DNA of 64,000 nucleotides from Cephalotus follicularis (Eukaryota; Streptophyta; Magnoliopsida; Oxalidales; Cephalotaceae): NCBI GenBank assembly GCA_001972305.1, contig BDDD01001601.1, positions 353,214 to 417,213 of the forward strand, read 5' to 3'. Shown piece by piece: positions 34,069 to 45,559 of this stretch (position 1 is its first letter; each line of letters starts with the position of its first letter). The notes under the pieces were generated by a model. It saw only the letters and a program-made list of their open reading frames with translations, ran no database searches and was not told where the DNA came from. The position numbers and the translations under genes were made by a program.

Positions 34069-36424
34069 CGTCAACACCATCGATTGTGAGAATAAGAAGG
34101 TAGGCGTTAACGCGGTTCGTGGAGCCTGTTAGTGCCAAGGGAAAGAGTCAACCCATCGACGCATATCGTAGACATTGACGCCAAAGTCTGTCGATGGAGT
34201 AAGACAAGACACTGACAAAAGACTCATGAAAGACATGTTAAAGACACTTTAACTCTTCCCCATGCTTAGCAACGACATAAAGGAAGGGAGAGGTGACTGA
34301 TGGTTGTCATGTCGGCAGAGAGAAGAAGGAGAGAGAGACGCATGGCGCCTTGCATGTGGGTGAAAGGGAGAGAGAGAGCTCCTCCATAAAACACACTCCT
34401 CACACCTTCACCTTCTTCTACCTGCGCTGAAGGAGAGAAGGAGGGAAACCCTGAGAAACAGGAGAGAAAAAGGGAGAATGAGAGATCGTTTCTCCATTGT
34501 TGGACCTGGAAGCTTGAAGGCTCGAACCAAGAATGGAGCCAAGCTTGACCTCGGAGCTGTCCCAATGAATCTGGGAGCTTGGAAGCTACTGGTCGGTAAA
34601 ACTTGAAGGGGTGGACTTTGATTCCTAACTTGGAATCAGAGGTATGAATCACATAACTGTATTTTTTAGTTCAGTTATAATAAGAGTTGTTTGATGAAAG
34701 CATGAAGGGTGGCTTGTGGTTTGTCTTGAATGATAACCTGTTATGCTGTTTGGGTATTTTTGGACTAAGTATTGCATGTGTTGTTTGCTTGGGTCTGTTG
34801 TTTTGGGACACGGTTGCAAACTGCAATGGTAGAGACGTTGTTATTGTGTCACAGACGTCGAGGCCATGGGTGGGCATTGATGCCATGGCCTGTTATATGA
34901 GAAAAGGGACGCACGACGCATTGGCACCTCAGGTTCCTTACTTTAAGGCATCGACGACAAAGGAACACTTTAACACCTAAGTGTCTGCCAGACACGGTGC
35001 GCTATTAACGTTGACGCCTAGGGGTTGTGTTGACGCCTAGAGCGAATGTCGGCACCTGAGTCGGTTGCCATGAAGGTCGACACCTAGAGAGGATGTTGAC
35101 GCCTAATGGACTGCTTGTACATTGACACCTAAAGGAGTGCTTTTACTTTAATGCGTAGAGCTAGTGTCGGTGCTCGAGTGGGATACCATACACATCGACG
35201 CCTAGGATAGACGTTGACACTTAAGATAACTGGTTACACGTTGACGTGTAGGGGGTATGCATTGACGCCAAAAGAGACTGATTTCATTTTGGAGCACAGG
35301 ATGCGTACACGTTGACGCTTAGAGTTAGGTGTTGACGCCAAAAGGGTCTGTCTACATTTTGAGCATATGGTTGCTTGCATATGGCTATTGATTATTGCAT
35401 ATATCAGTAAATATGTATGGAAAGTATTTTATGGCATATAATTTACTTGAAAAGGATTTGTTTTATATATATTAAACAAATATATATAAAGGTACTTCAA
35501 GCGTTATTATATAATAGCTACTTGAGAACGGATTTTGGATTACATTTTGTGTAAAATGTAGTATTTCAAACATTATTACATATAATTACTTGAAACAGAT
35601 TTTCGATTACATTTTGAATAAATGTAGTATTTCAAACGTTATTACATATAACTACTTGAAAATGTATTTTGTGGTATTTCAAGCGTTGTTACGTATAACT
35701 ACTTGAAAATGTATTTCTGGATTGACCCCAATACCACGAGACGGTTTGCCAGCCAGCTTTCCTATCTCGAGGTTGGCTTGGCTTGTTTGTTTGTGGGATG
35801 TTGTTCTTAGCCTTGGACGGCCAGTCCTCGTGCCTTCCTAGCCTTGGCCGGTTAACATCTTTGAGTGGTCAAGCTTTCCTCGCTTTGTGCCGGTTAGCCT
35901 CGATACACGTGGATTGTGTGGCATGGTTGTCTGCCTATTGTTAGATACATACATATGTATATGTATATGTATATATTGTGTATGCACTCATTTCATGACA
36001 TATGTTATCGTTGTCCCCAAGGTACTTTTATGTTTTCTCTACTTAGCCAGTGGATTCAGCTAACCCTATCATTTTCATATTGATGCAGTTGACTTGACGT
36101 AGAGACGGATTTGTACTTCTTGTAATAAAAGAATTGTTGTAATAACAGGATCACTATATTGGATTCATGTATTGATGGTTGTTGTATCGGATTTTGATCA
36201 TGCTTCGTTCGTGGGAAATTAACATGTTGATGTTGTATTATCGTTAAATGTTGGTATCGCGTAGTATGGGATGCGTGATACGTGGTTAAATTCGGCTTAT
36301 TGATAAATGCTTCCGCACTATTTATATGTATGGAAAGTTTTTAAATTTTCCGTGTTTTTCTTATAAGCTGAATATTGTATTAATTATCATGACCTAAGTG
36401 TCGTTTTGGGAACAGGATGTGACA
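34069..36424 (+). mobile_element. Solo LTR E, 3' part
   Basis: It continues E after array B and ends GGATGTGACA at 36424, followed by TCAAC (36425-36429). It carries GACGCC/GTTGACGCCTA palindrome-derived repeats (34067-34190 and 34848-35345), the leader block TTCCTAACTTGGAATCAGAG then GTATGA near 34642, repeated TACTTGAAA/ATTACATATA units near 35500-35720, and an acceptor-like GATGCAG near 36088. No gene was seen; open frames near 34270-34980 are leader sequence. Confidence 0.8.
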
Positions 36425-37540
36425 TCAACATATACTTACTATTTCATATAAATATAACAAAGTAACCCAAAATGCCCCAATGTATGCATGTGGAACTGGT
36501 CATGACAACCAATGAATGGTGCCTGGGCCTGTGCTCTACCTTAGGAACTCGCAACCATTTTACTAGAAAGTCCAGTGCTGCCTCAACTGCAAAATAAATC
36601 TGGGAGGGGGTTAGTCCAAATGACTAAGTGAGTTGGGACAAGTCATTCCCTGTTGCATCCATACAAACAACCGGATACGCTAAAAGAAATATAGACCACG
36701 ATATAAAAGAAAATCAATCTATGAAAAGAACATAGTCATGAACAAGGCTTTATAATGAAAGTGAACAACTCAATGCTGAAACTGAAAATACAATAACTGA
36801 AAACTGGACTATCAGCTCAAAGTAAACATCTAGTCATCCGCTGAACGAAACAGCATAACTATAGAAAATACCATCCGAGTATAACAAGGTTATAATGAAA
36901 TCAGAGTAGAATAAAATATCAGGAATAATAAATTATGGTATGTGCCCATAAGAAAAACCTAACATCCGGGGATGCTGATACAACTATATACTATCCTATA
37001 TCTGTTATCACATGTCTCTAACATGTCTAATGGCAATACTACTCTGTTGTCGTCATCCTCACATTATCATCCTCACATCGTCATCCTTACATATCATCAT
37101 CCACATCCACATCGTCATCCTTACATACCATCATCCACATGCACCAGTGCAATATCTTATGTCACCGCCATATCTCATGGCACTGCTATACATCATCTCA
37201 GCCACACAAGCTACGCATCATTCTCGCCACACAGGCTATGCATCATCCCATCCACACAAGCTATAGGTCTAATCTAATCATCATCCCAGCCACACATGCA
37301 AAATATCATCAAGTCAGCCACACAGGCTATAGCCACACAAGCAAAATATCATCAACTCAACCACACAGGCTGTAGCCACAGAGGCAAAGTATCATCATAC
37401 TAGCAATATGGTCTGTCAAGTGAGTAATGGAGCTCGGCTGCAGTCACACTCAGCATACCATCATTGATAATAGCATGCCGCAGATCCAGGCCATGGATGC
37501 CCAGGGACAGTTCCCAGTATAACACCCTATCATAGACAAA
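36425..37540 (-). mobile_element. LTR F1, third piece
   Basis: It begins with the TCAAC duplicate of E and matches the right part of N (53500-54520) block by block: GGGTTAGTCCAAATGA.TAAGTGAG, GGTCTGTCAAGTGAGTAATGGAG and CCAGGCCATGGATGCCCAGGG. It ends in ACAAA (37536-37540), the TSD of H1. No gene is present. Confidence 0.75.
37050..37390. repeat. CATC-rich and CCACACAGGCTA tandem repeats in F1
   Basis: A CATC/TCATCCTCACAT stretch (about 37050-37140) is followed by repeats of GCCACACAGGCTA with ATCATC spacers. The counterpart in N (about 54100-54370) has a cleaner 38-bp period. Confidence 0.8.
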
Positions 37541-39283
37541 TGTTTTAGGAACCTATGGCTCATAGGGCAGCAGAAGCACTCGATTTGATTTTTCGGCATT
37601 AGGGTAATTAACTTTAATTCTAACTGAATAGTTAATTCCCAAGCTATGGGAAATCCCTAAATCCTATTATCAAAGAGTCCCAAATAATGTCCAAGATCAC
37701 TAATTAAACATACAACCAATTCCATCTTTAAGCATCATTAAATTTGAGATCACAAATATAAAAGAAGGAGAAGAAAATATTACCAAAGTGAAGAACTCCT
37801 TCCTTCAAGTCAAGCTCCCTTTACTCTTTAATCCAAAACCAAATGCTCCAAGACTTTCCTTTGACCACGGCAAGGAAGAGAAGATGGAGAAGTTTTGTGT
37901 TTGACCTAGACCAAATGAATTTAGGTAAAGATCCAATGTAATATACAAAGTAATCTCCACCTAGATTGACTAAGAAAGTGTATAAATGTTGGTTAATATG
38001 TAATTATCATTGTTTGGAGAAAATTGGAGCCTATTCCCTCTTGGAATTGAGAAGCACAACCACAACAGAGAAATATGGGAGAGAGAGCATTATGTGAGAG
38101 GGAGAGATTGCAAGAGAGAGTCTCAAATTCGTGAGTCACATATATATATATATATATATATCAAAAGACAAACCAAAACTTGATAAGTAAGTTAAGCCTT
38201 ACTTATTAGTTTTTATCCTTTAGCATTAAATGCAACCATTACTCATCAATTCTCCACCAAGTAAACACTTCACATGTTTATATCATCTCACAAATATCTT
38301 CATTTCCTCCATGCAATGGCCGACCACATGCTCTCAAATATGTAATAGTCGTATATGCCAAAATGAAGAATTGAAGTTGACAAAGTCAACTAATGTGGGA
38401 TTAATTTGGGCATGATTTTGGGCCTCCCAATATAATACAATATTGATCCCAAAAATAAGCCAAGATGGTCCATTCCCTTTGGCCCAAATTCAGCCAAGAC
38501 ATGGGATTAAATCCCTAACCCAAAGTTAGCCCAATACTCTCTCTTTACAATAAGTTCCCAAAGCACTTAATGTAAATTCATATCAATCATTCATTTGGAA
38601 TATTTTATCGTGGTACTGGATGGACCCAAATCCAGTGAATAAAATATTCACTAGCAAAGTAACATCTCCTTGATGTCAATCTTTTACTAAATGACATGTT
38701 TCTCTACATGTCAACCAGTTCAAAGTTAGGCAGGACCCGAAAGCCTATTGATCTCCAGAATGTGATAAATTCCCAGATCATCCCGTTTGTCTGATACGAC
38801 TATTGTAATAGTCATCGACTATTAATATAGCCCCGGTGTGATCTCCAGTCACCCTCAGATCCGTGTATCACCATGTCTATCAATCAGGTACCGAATAGCC
38901 AATCGTTTTATCCAGTCATCGGCATATGTGTCATGTTTCCCTCGTCATACTCAGCTCTGATCAATGGTCTAGGGTTTGGATGAATGTCACCCCTAGATTT
39001 AGCCATGACACTAAATATCTATGATTGCACTAAGACTATGACAGACCTCCCATAGAAACTACCCCGTCTGCAGTCCGTCTATAACCTGATCAGGATTTTA
39101 AGTCTGCAACATACATAGATAAATAGAGCTTGTCACCCTCAGCCCGAGTGTGATGATCCCTTGTTGCACACTCGCTCATACAACTCAATGCAACTTCCAC
39201 AAGACCCAAAGACAACCCTTTTGCCAGCACGTAGCTAGTGCTGGGAAAGGCAGAAATCAAAGTCAAGCAATCACCACACAATG
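37541..39283 (-). mobile_element. H1, left part: LTR-like element in F1
   Basis: Left edge TGTTTTAGGAACC follows ACAAA, which recurs at 48967-48971 after the right part. The rejoined F1 flanks align with the uninterrupted N sequence at 54480-54520. Without element C, H1 is about 2.3 kb. The left end read in reverse has a GCTTCTGCTG box like LTR 3' ends here, so the reverse strand is likely; the right terminus is weathered. Its part 38990-39283 matches H2 in reverse. No gene was recognised in it. A TA microsatellite is at 38139-38161. Confidence 0.6.
38139..38161. repeat. (TA)n microsatellite
   Basis: About eleven TA units inside H1, next to a GA-rich stretch. Confidence 0.9.
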
Positions 39284-39984
39284 TGTAATGCCCAAGATTT
39301 TCATGTATTAAAATTTCACAATGTATTTGTTCTTTTGAATTGTGGAAATAATAAAGGATGGATTTTCCGAGTTTGGTGATGTTTTCCCATCTCTCTAATG
39401 TTGAATTTTTGTGTTAAATGCTAAAAGAATGTAAAAAGGCTAAAACGACGCTGTTCTGGGGGAAACACGTCGACGCCTTTAAAAACACATCGACGTCCTT
39501 GAGGCAAAAAGGGCGCACATAGCTGCATGCACATGCACATCGATGCTGACGAAGACATCGACGTCCTTGTGTAAAATGGTGAAAGACATCGACGTCTTTG
39601 GAAAGACGTCGATGTATTAACTTTGAATGCCAGGCATGTTACTCTGCTGACAAATAACGTGTAAGGGGAATCTAGTTGGGGCCTTTTTGCAGGTGCCTTG
39701 AGGCATGGGTTAGGACGAGTTGGGCATGCACATTACTCCCTAACCTGCATGACTGAAATTATGAGGACAAGTGTGGCATGAGTGTGTACATACAACAAGT
39801 GCAAGAAGAAAAGGACATGTGTGCTGGGAATGGATGGTTAGAAGGAAGGTGGCATTGTCTGGCGTGAAGGCTGAGACAGAGGCTGAGAAAAGAACCCAGC
39901 TGCTGCATGCAGAGGTGGGGGTGTATCCTAGACACATGTGGCCTACAACAAAAATGCAGAAGAAGAAGAAAGGAGGGTGAGTTG

Positions 39985-39992
39985 CATAAAAG
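39985..39992 (+). promoter_or_regulatory. TATA-like box of C 5' LTR
   Basis: GCATAAAAGAC is kept in the 3' LTR (46261-46268) and in both LTRs of element A in reverse. It is followed by the conserved leader. Confidence 0.45.
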
Positions 39993-40976
39993 ACAGCCTC
40001 CATATCCTACCTTCGGCTGTTATTGATTGGAAAGAAGCGGAGGCTTGAGAGGAACACTGTGAGTGTGAGAAAATAGAAAGTAAAGGAGAGAACATTTCCA
40101 CCATTGTTGAGCTTGGAGCTTGGAGCTTGTGGCTTGCAGGAACGGGAAGGACCTAGAGGCTGTTGGGACCAGTTTGGAACGTAAAGAGGTGGACTTTCCA
40201 GTTCCTAACTTGGGACAAAAGGTAGGGGAAAGCCATGACTGTCATCTTGAGATTGATATTCATGCATGCTCTATGGTTTTGGTGTATGAAATGCATGATT
40301 ACTGAACTGATTTTGTCACTGGAATGATACCATGATATGCTAGATATGTTTTGAGTATCTGCATGTTGGTTTCCTGTTTTGATTACCTATTATTGTGCAT
40401 GATTATGGGTTGTAATGGCTACTGTTTGTTAAGTCGTGAGGAAGAAGACGACTGCTGCTCGATAGACATCGACGCCTTTTGGGTTTTGCCTTGTTACTGA
40501 TGTGAAACGGATCGACGTCTATGGAAAGACATCGACGCCTTAGGCTATCTGGTTGGGTTTTGACGTATTACACGTCGACGCTTAAGGTTCCTACCTTAAC
40601 GCGTCGACGCCGTGAACAATACGCTGTCGTTCCAAGGTTCCAGACCTTGAGCATCGACGCGTATGGAATGGACATCGACGCCTTCTGCAGCAGAACACGC
40701 TGACTCTAAGGACTTGGACATCGACGTCTATAGGAAAAGACATCAATGCCTTTTAAATGGACATCGACGTCTTCGGCACTGTTTGGGGATTTCCTTATCT
40801 AACGATAGGAAACGATCCCGATTCCTGTTAGGGTGCATTTGAGCATTTGTATGCATTGCACATATACTGTTTTACTGCCTGTTTGTACAGTTTGTACTTG
40901 AATTATGATTTCTAATGTGTTTTTACTTTAGAAATGTATATGTGAATTGAAACTGCTATTTTGAGTACGAACGAAT

Positions 40977-41684
40977 TGTCACACCCCGTTTACAATAAAC
41001 GCAGCATTAAAGCGGTAAAGGCAATTAACGTATAATACAGCTCATGCAAAACCGTGAAAATTAAAACTTTTCCAAGCACAACAGTTGCGGAAGCATCTCA
41101 AAACATAAACCGTAAACTCGTAACGTGCGTCCCATACCACACGCTACACAAATACAGGTCAAAAAAAGTTAATCGCCCATAAAACGGAGCGTGAACAATA
41201 CGGTACAATATAAAATTCCTTCAGAAACAGAACCATAAAGATGGTACACCCGGATCAACAATCCATATGGGTTCATTACAAAACAAGATAAACAAAACAG
41301 GAATAATAACAGGGTCTTCATCCATGCTGATCCAAAAGTCCACTGCATCAATCTGTAAAGTAGGGGGTTAGCCTTTGTCCTCACTCAGCCAAGTCATAAC
41401 AGTAATTCGGGATTAACATAATGCATGTCATGATATGAATGCATAAATGATGCAGTGTAGAAGAAACCCAGTTTATACATATATGAAAATACATATATCA
41501 GTACAGTAATATATCAGTGTTACATATAAAAATATATGTATACAGTAACAGTGCAGTAGTAACCCGGCCAGGGCTACGTCAACAATCAGTAAAGTCCGTA
41601 AAGGACCAGTAAACAGTACAGTACAGTATGTCCGCATAGGACCACAACAGTCAATATGTCCACATAGGACCCCAATAACAGTTA
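40977..41684 (-). repeat. Antisense LTR end inside C 5' LTR
   Basis: It starts exactly with TGTCACACCCCG, the complement of an LTR end, and is the reverse of about the last 700 bp of a C-like LTR, at roughly 10% divergence by eye from the 3' LTR of C. The last 200 bp of the 5' LTR (41685-41884) is therefore present in both orientations, forming inverted arms about 0.5 kb apart. Confidence 0.85.
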
Positions 41685-41887
41685 TCCGTTTTTGTGGGCT
41701 TTTAACTTATGACTTGTGATGGGGTAGCGTGCAGTATGGGATGCACGTTACGAGTTTACAGCTTATGTTTTGTTATGCTTGTACCTTGGAAAAGTTTAAG
41801 TTTTAAGGTTTTTGCATGAGCTGTATTTTATGTTAATTGCCTTTACCGCTTTAATATCTGCCTTCTTGAGAACGGGGTGTGACAGCG

Positions 41888-41899
41888 TGATATCAGAGC
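41888..41899 (+). other. Primer-binding site of element C
   Basis: TGATATCAGAGC lies three bases after the LTR end, a variant of the tRNA-iMet-complementary TGGTATCAGAGC seen in B. Confidence 0.85.
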
Positions 41900-41995
41900 G
41901 TATTCCATATATGCTTAGCTAGGATATTTTCCTCGACAATTAATTAATTGTTTTCATAAAGTCGTGACTAACCGTCATCCTTCTTATAGGAACTA

Positions 41996-43040
41996 ATGGA
42001 CCGAAGGAGAACACGTGCTAGGGCTAGAGCCGTTGAAGCTGATGCCCCTGATGAAGCAAATAATCAGCAAGGAATGAATTTTCCCCAAGATGACAGAGAT
42101 CCGATGGCTCGGATCGCAGACTATTTTCAGAAACAGATGGCCTTTAACAGGGCTAATGCGGAGGAGATGCGCCAGTATCACGCGCAGGCTCGACCGCAAC
42201 GCGGAGCTCCCGACCACTGCCCGGGGGATGATGGTAACCTGTTTGGTAGGGATATTGAAAAGTTCATGAGACTGAATCCACCCAGTTTCCGCGGGGAACT
42301 TGACGCTACTATTGCTGAAAGATGGCTTGAATACTTGGAGAAAATATTCGAGGTGATGGACTGTACTGATGCTCAGAAGCTGAAGTTTGCTGTGTACCGC
42401 CTATGGGGTGAGGCCACTCATTGGTGGGAGATGGTTAGGGCAAAATGGGAGACACAGAGAATGGACAGTACTTGGGACAGATTCCAGACTGAGTTCTTGG
42501 AGACTTATGTTCCGCACATTGAGCAAGAGCGATGGGAGACTGAGCTCTTGGAGTTACGACAGGCAGAGATGACTGTGGCTGAGTATCAAGCAAGGTTCAT
42601 AGAGCTGGCCAGACATTCACCTTATCTGGTAGCAGATGAAGCGAAGAAGATACAGAGATTCCTGAGAGGTTTGTGACCGGATCTTCGGTCAAGGATTAGA
42701 GCCATGGAGCTGAGGAATTTTGTGGAGGTTGTTCAGAAAGATAGACTGTTGGAGAAGATATCCAGTGAGGACCAGGCTGAGAGAGCTCGCACAAAAGAGA
42801 GTAAACAGAGTCCTACACAGTCCCAACCAGTATCATCGAAATGGCAAGATGGTGGTTCTCCAACAAAGTCGTCAAAGAACAAGACTCAACAGACAGCTTC
42901 ACAGGGTACTCCCAGCCAGGGGAGTAATGCTAAATCTGGAGGTTGCTATTACTGTGGTCATACTGGTCACCAATAGAAAGAATGCTGGAGGTTCAATGGC
43001 TGGTGTTTGAGGTGCGGGGCACCGGGTCATTCAGTGAAGG
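41996..43040 (+). pseudogene. Element C gag with zinc knuckle
   Basis: It begins MDRRRTRARARAVEA. The capsid-type region spans about 42270-42600 (PPSFRGELDATIAERWLEYL, FAVYRLWGEATHWWE, FLETYVPHIEQERWETELL). A Gln/Ser/Thr-rich linker follows, then a zinc knuckle CYYCGHTGH near 42945-42975 and a second CLRCGAPGH near 43007-43030. It is the best-preserved gag in the window and close to the family's normal layout, but it is not whole. Confidence 0.92.
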
Positions 43041-45515
43041 ACCTATCAGCGCACCGTGCTCGTATGGATTGTTACCATAAGACTGTGGATTTTTGTCTAC
43101 CCGACGGAACGACCTTTCAGTTCAAGGGAGACAAAGGGTTCTCGACACCAATCATACCTTTTATTCATGGTTCGAGATACCTAGAGAAGGGATGTGAGGG
43201 ATATCTGGCCTATGTTATTGATCGAAGGAAGGAGAAAGGCTTGACCTTGGAGGAAATTCCAGTCGCGTGCGAATTTCTGGATGTGTTTCCTGATGATTTG
43301 GGATCCTTGCCACCGAAGAGGAGTATGGAGTTCGTTATTGATCTTGTTCCTGGAACGGCTCCTATCTCTAAATCACCTTATCGGATGGCTCCTGCTGAGT
43401 TGCGAGAGCTGAAGCTACAGTTACAAGACCTGATTGACAAGGGTTTTGTAAGGCCCAGCGTTTCTCCGTGGGGTGCGCTTGTATTGTTTGTTAAGAAGAA
43501 GGATGCGTCGATGAGGCTCTGCATCGACTACAGAATGTTGAACAAGGCAACTATCAAGAACAAGTATCCTTTACCCCACATTGAGGATTTGTTTGATCAG
43601 TTGCAGGGATCAAGGGTGTTTTCCAAGCTCGATTTGAGATCGGGTTATTACCAACTGAGAGTAAGGGAAGGAGACATTGAGAAGACTGCCTTCCCAACAC
43701 GGTATGGTCATTACGAGTTCTTGGTGATGCCGTTTGGTGTTACCATTGCACCGGCAGCTTTCATGTCATTGATGAATGACGTATTCCAGCCATACCTGGA
43801 CCAGTTTGTCGTGGTATTCATTGATGATATACTGGTATATTCGAGGAGTGAGGAGGAGCACACTCATCATCTGGGACTGGTATTGCAAGTTCTCAGAGAG
43901 CATCGGTTGTACGCCAAGTTTGGCAAGTGTGAGTTCTGGCTTAATCATGTTATCTTTCTCGGTCACATCGTATATGGAGCAGGTTTGACGGTGGATCCGT
44001 CAAAGACTGGGGTGGAGCGAGACTGGCCACAACCGAAGAACGTGACTGAGGTACGCAGTTTCCTTGGATTGGCAGGGTATTACAGGAGGTTTATCCAGAA
44101 TTTTTCAAGGATAGCCGAACCCTTGACCAGACTGACCCAGAAGAAGACCTTGTTTGTTTGGGATGAAGATTGTGAAGTTAGTTTTTGTGAACTGAAGTAT
44201 CGGTTGATTTCCGTTCCTATCTTGGCATTACCTGAGGGTAATGAGGGCTTTGCAGTCTACAGTGATGCATCGGGTAAGGGCTTGGGCTGTGTGTTGATGC
44301 AACGAGGCAGAGTGATTGCATATGCCTCGAGGAAGCTATGGTCCGGCATGAAGCGGGAGATCGCCGAGTATGTGGCAAGGTGTTTGACTTGCCAGACAGT
44401 TAAGACCGAGCACCAGAGACCGGCAGATTTGCTGCAACCTTTGCCAATTCCAGAGTGGAAGTGGGAACATGTTACGATGGATTTTGTTTCAGGTTTTCCT
44501 CTGACTCGGAACCGTCATAACGCCGTGTGGGTTATCGTGGATAGGCTCACCAAAGCAGCGCACTTTCTGCCTACACACATTACTGATTCTGCGAGCAAGC
44601 TGGCTCGGTTGTATGTGAAGGAGATAGTAAGGCTACACAGAGTTCCAGTCCGCATCGTATGTGACAGAGATGCTATCTTCACTTCCAACTTTTGGATGAG
44701 ATTTCAGACAGCTTTCGGGACAAAGCTAAACTTGAGTACTGCCTTCCACCCTCAGACCGAAGGGCAGTCTGAGCGTACCATCCAGACCCTGGAGGATATG
44801 CTACGGGCCTGTATTATTGATTTTGCTGGTACTTGGGAGGATCACATTCCTCTGATAGAGTTCTCTTATAATAAAAGCTATCATTGCAGTATCGACATGG
44901 CACCGTTTGAGGCATTGTATGGGAGGAAGTGCAGATCTCCTATGTGTTGCGATGAGGTCGGGGAGCGACCTTTACTCGGGACTGAGTTAGTGGAGGAAAC
45001 TTCAGAGAAGATCAGGTCAATCAAGGAGAAGCTGCTTGCTGCTCAGAGCCGGCAGAAGAGCTATGCGGACAGTGTCAAGAGAAGGCCTTTAACCTTCAGC
45101 GTGGGTGATCATGTGTTCTTGAAGGTTTCACCATGGAAGGGCGTGCAAAGGTTTGGGAGAAAGGGAAAATTAGCTCCTCGCTACATTGGTCCTTTCAAGA
45201 TTCTGGAGAGAGTTGGGGAGGTAGCCTAACAGTTTGTCTTACCTCCTGCACTGTCAAACGTGCACGACGTCTTTCATATATCTATGCTGAGGAGATATAT
45301 CCCGGACCCGTCACATGTCCTAGATTATGATACTGTTCTAGTACAGGATGATCTATCTTGTAAGGAGTTGCCTATGCGGATTCTCGATCAGAAGACGCAG
45401 ACTTTGAGGAACCGAACCATTTCCTTGGTCAAGGTTCAATGTCAGTTCCACCGACCTGATGAAGCAACTTGGGAGCGTGAGGAGGACATCCGAGAATACC
45501 CGCACTTGTTCTAGA
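43040..45515 (+). pseudogene. Element C pol remnant: reverse transcriptase, part RNase H, integrase, chromodomain-like end
   Basis: Parts: late protease/linker ([21 protein letters not shown]) from 43045; RT about 43290-43990 ([41 protein letters not shown]); connection ([15 protein letters not shown]) near 44050; the RNase H start ([12 protein letters not shown]) near 44260; integrase about 44350-45000 ([41 protein letters not shown]); tail [13 protein letters not shown] near 45105 and a chromodomain-like block (FHRPDEATWERE) near 45440-45480. Parts normal for the family are missing. Still, most of the remaining pol stays readable over a long stretch, which suggests this is one of the younger insertions. 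Confidence 0.92.
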
Positions 45516-45546
45516 TTTGTTTTAATTTCGAGGACGAAATTCCTTG

Positions 45547-45559
45547 AAGGAGGGGTGGA
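45547..45559 (+). other. Polypurine tract of element C
   Basis: AAGGAGGGGTGGA, after TTCGAGGACGAAATTCC, directly precedes the LTR start TGTAACGCCCG. Confidence 0.9.

Larger units (their letters stand above)
39284..41884 (+). repeat. Element C 5' LTR, with an inverted LTR segment inside
   Basis: It runs TGTAATGCCC...GGGTGTGACA. It matches the 3' LTR up to 40976 and again from 41685; between them lies reverse-oriented LTR sequence. It carries a TATA-like CATAAAAG (39985-39992), the leader block with AAAAG then GTAGGG near 40222, and palindrome arrays at 39448-39625 and 40455-40775. Confidence 0.9.
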
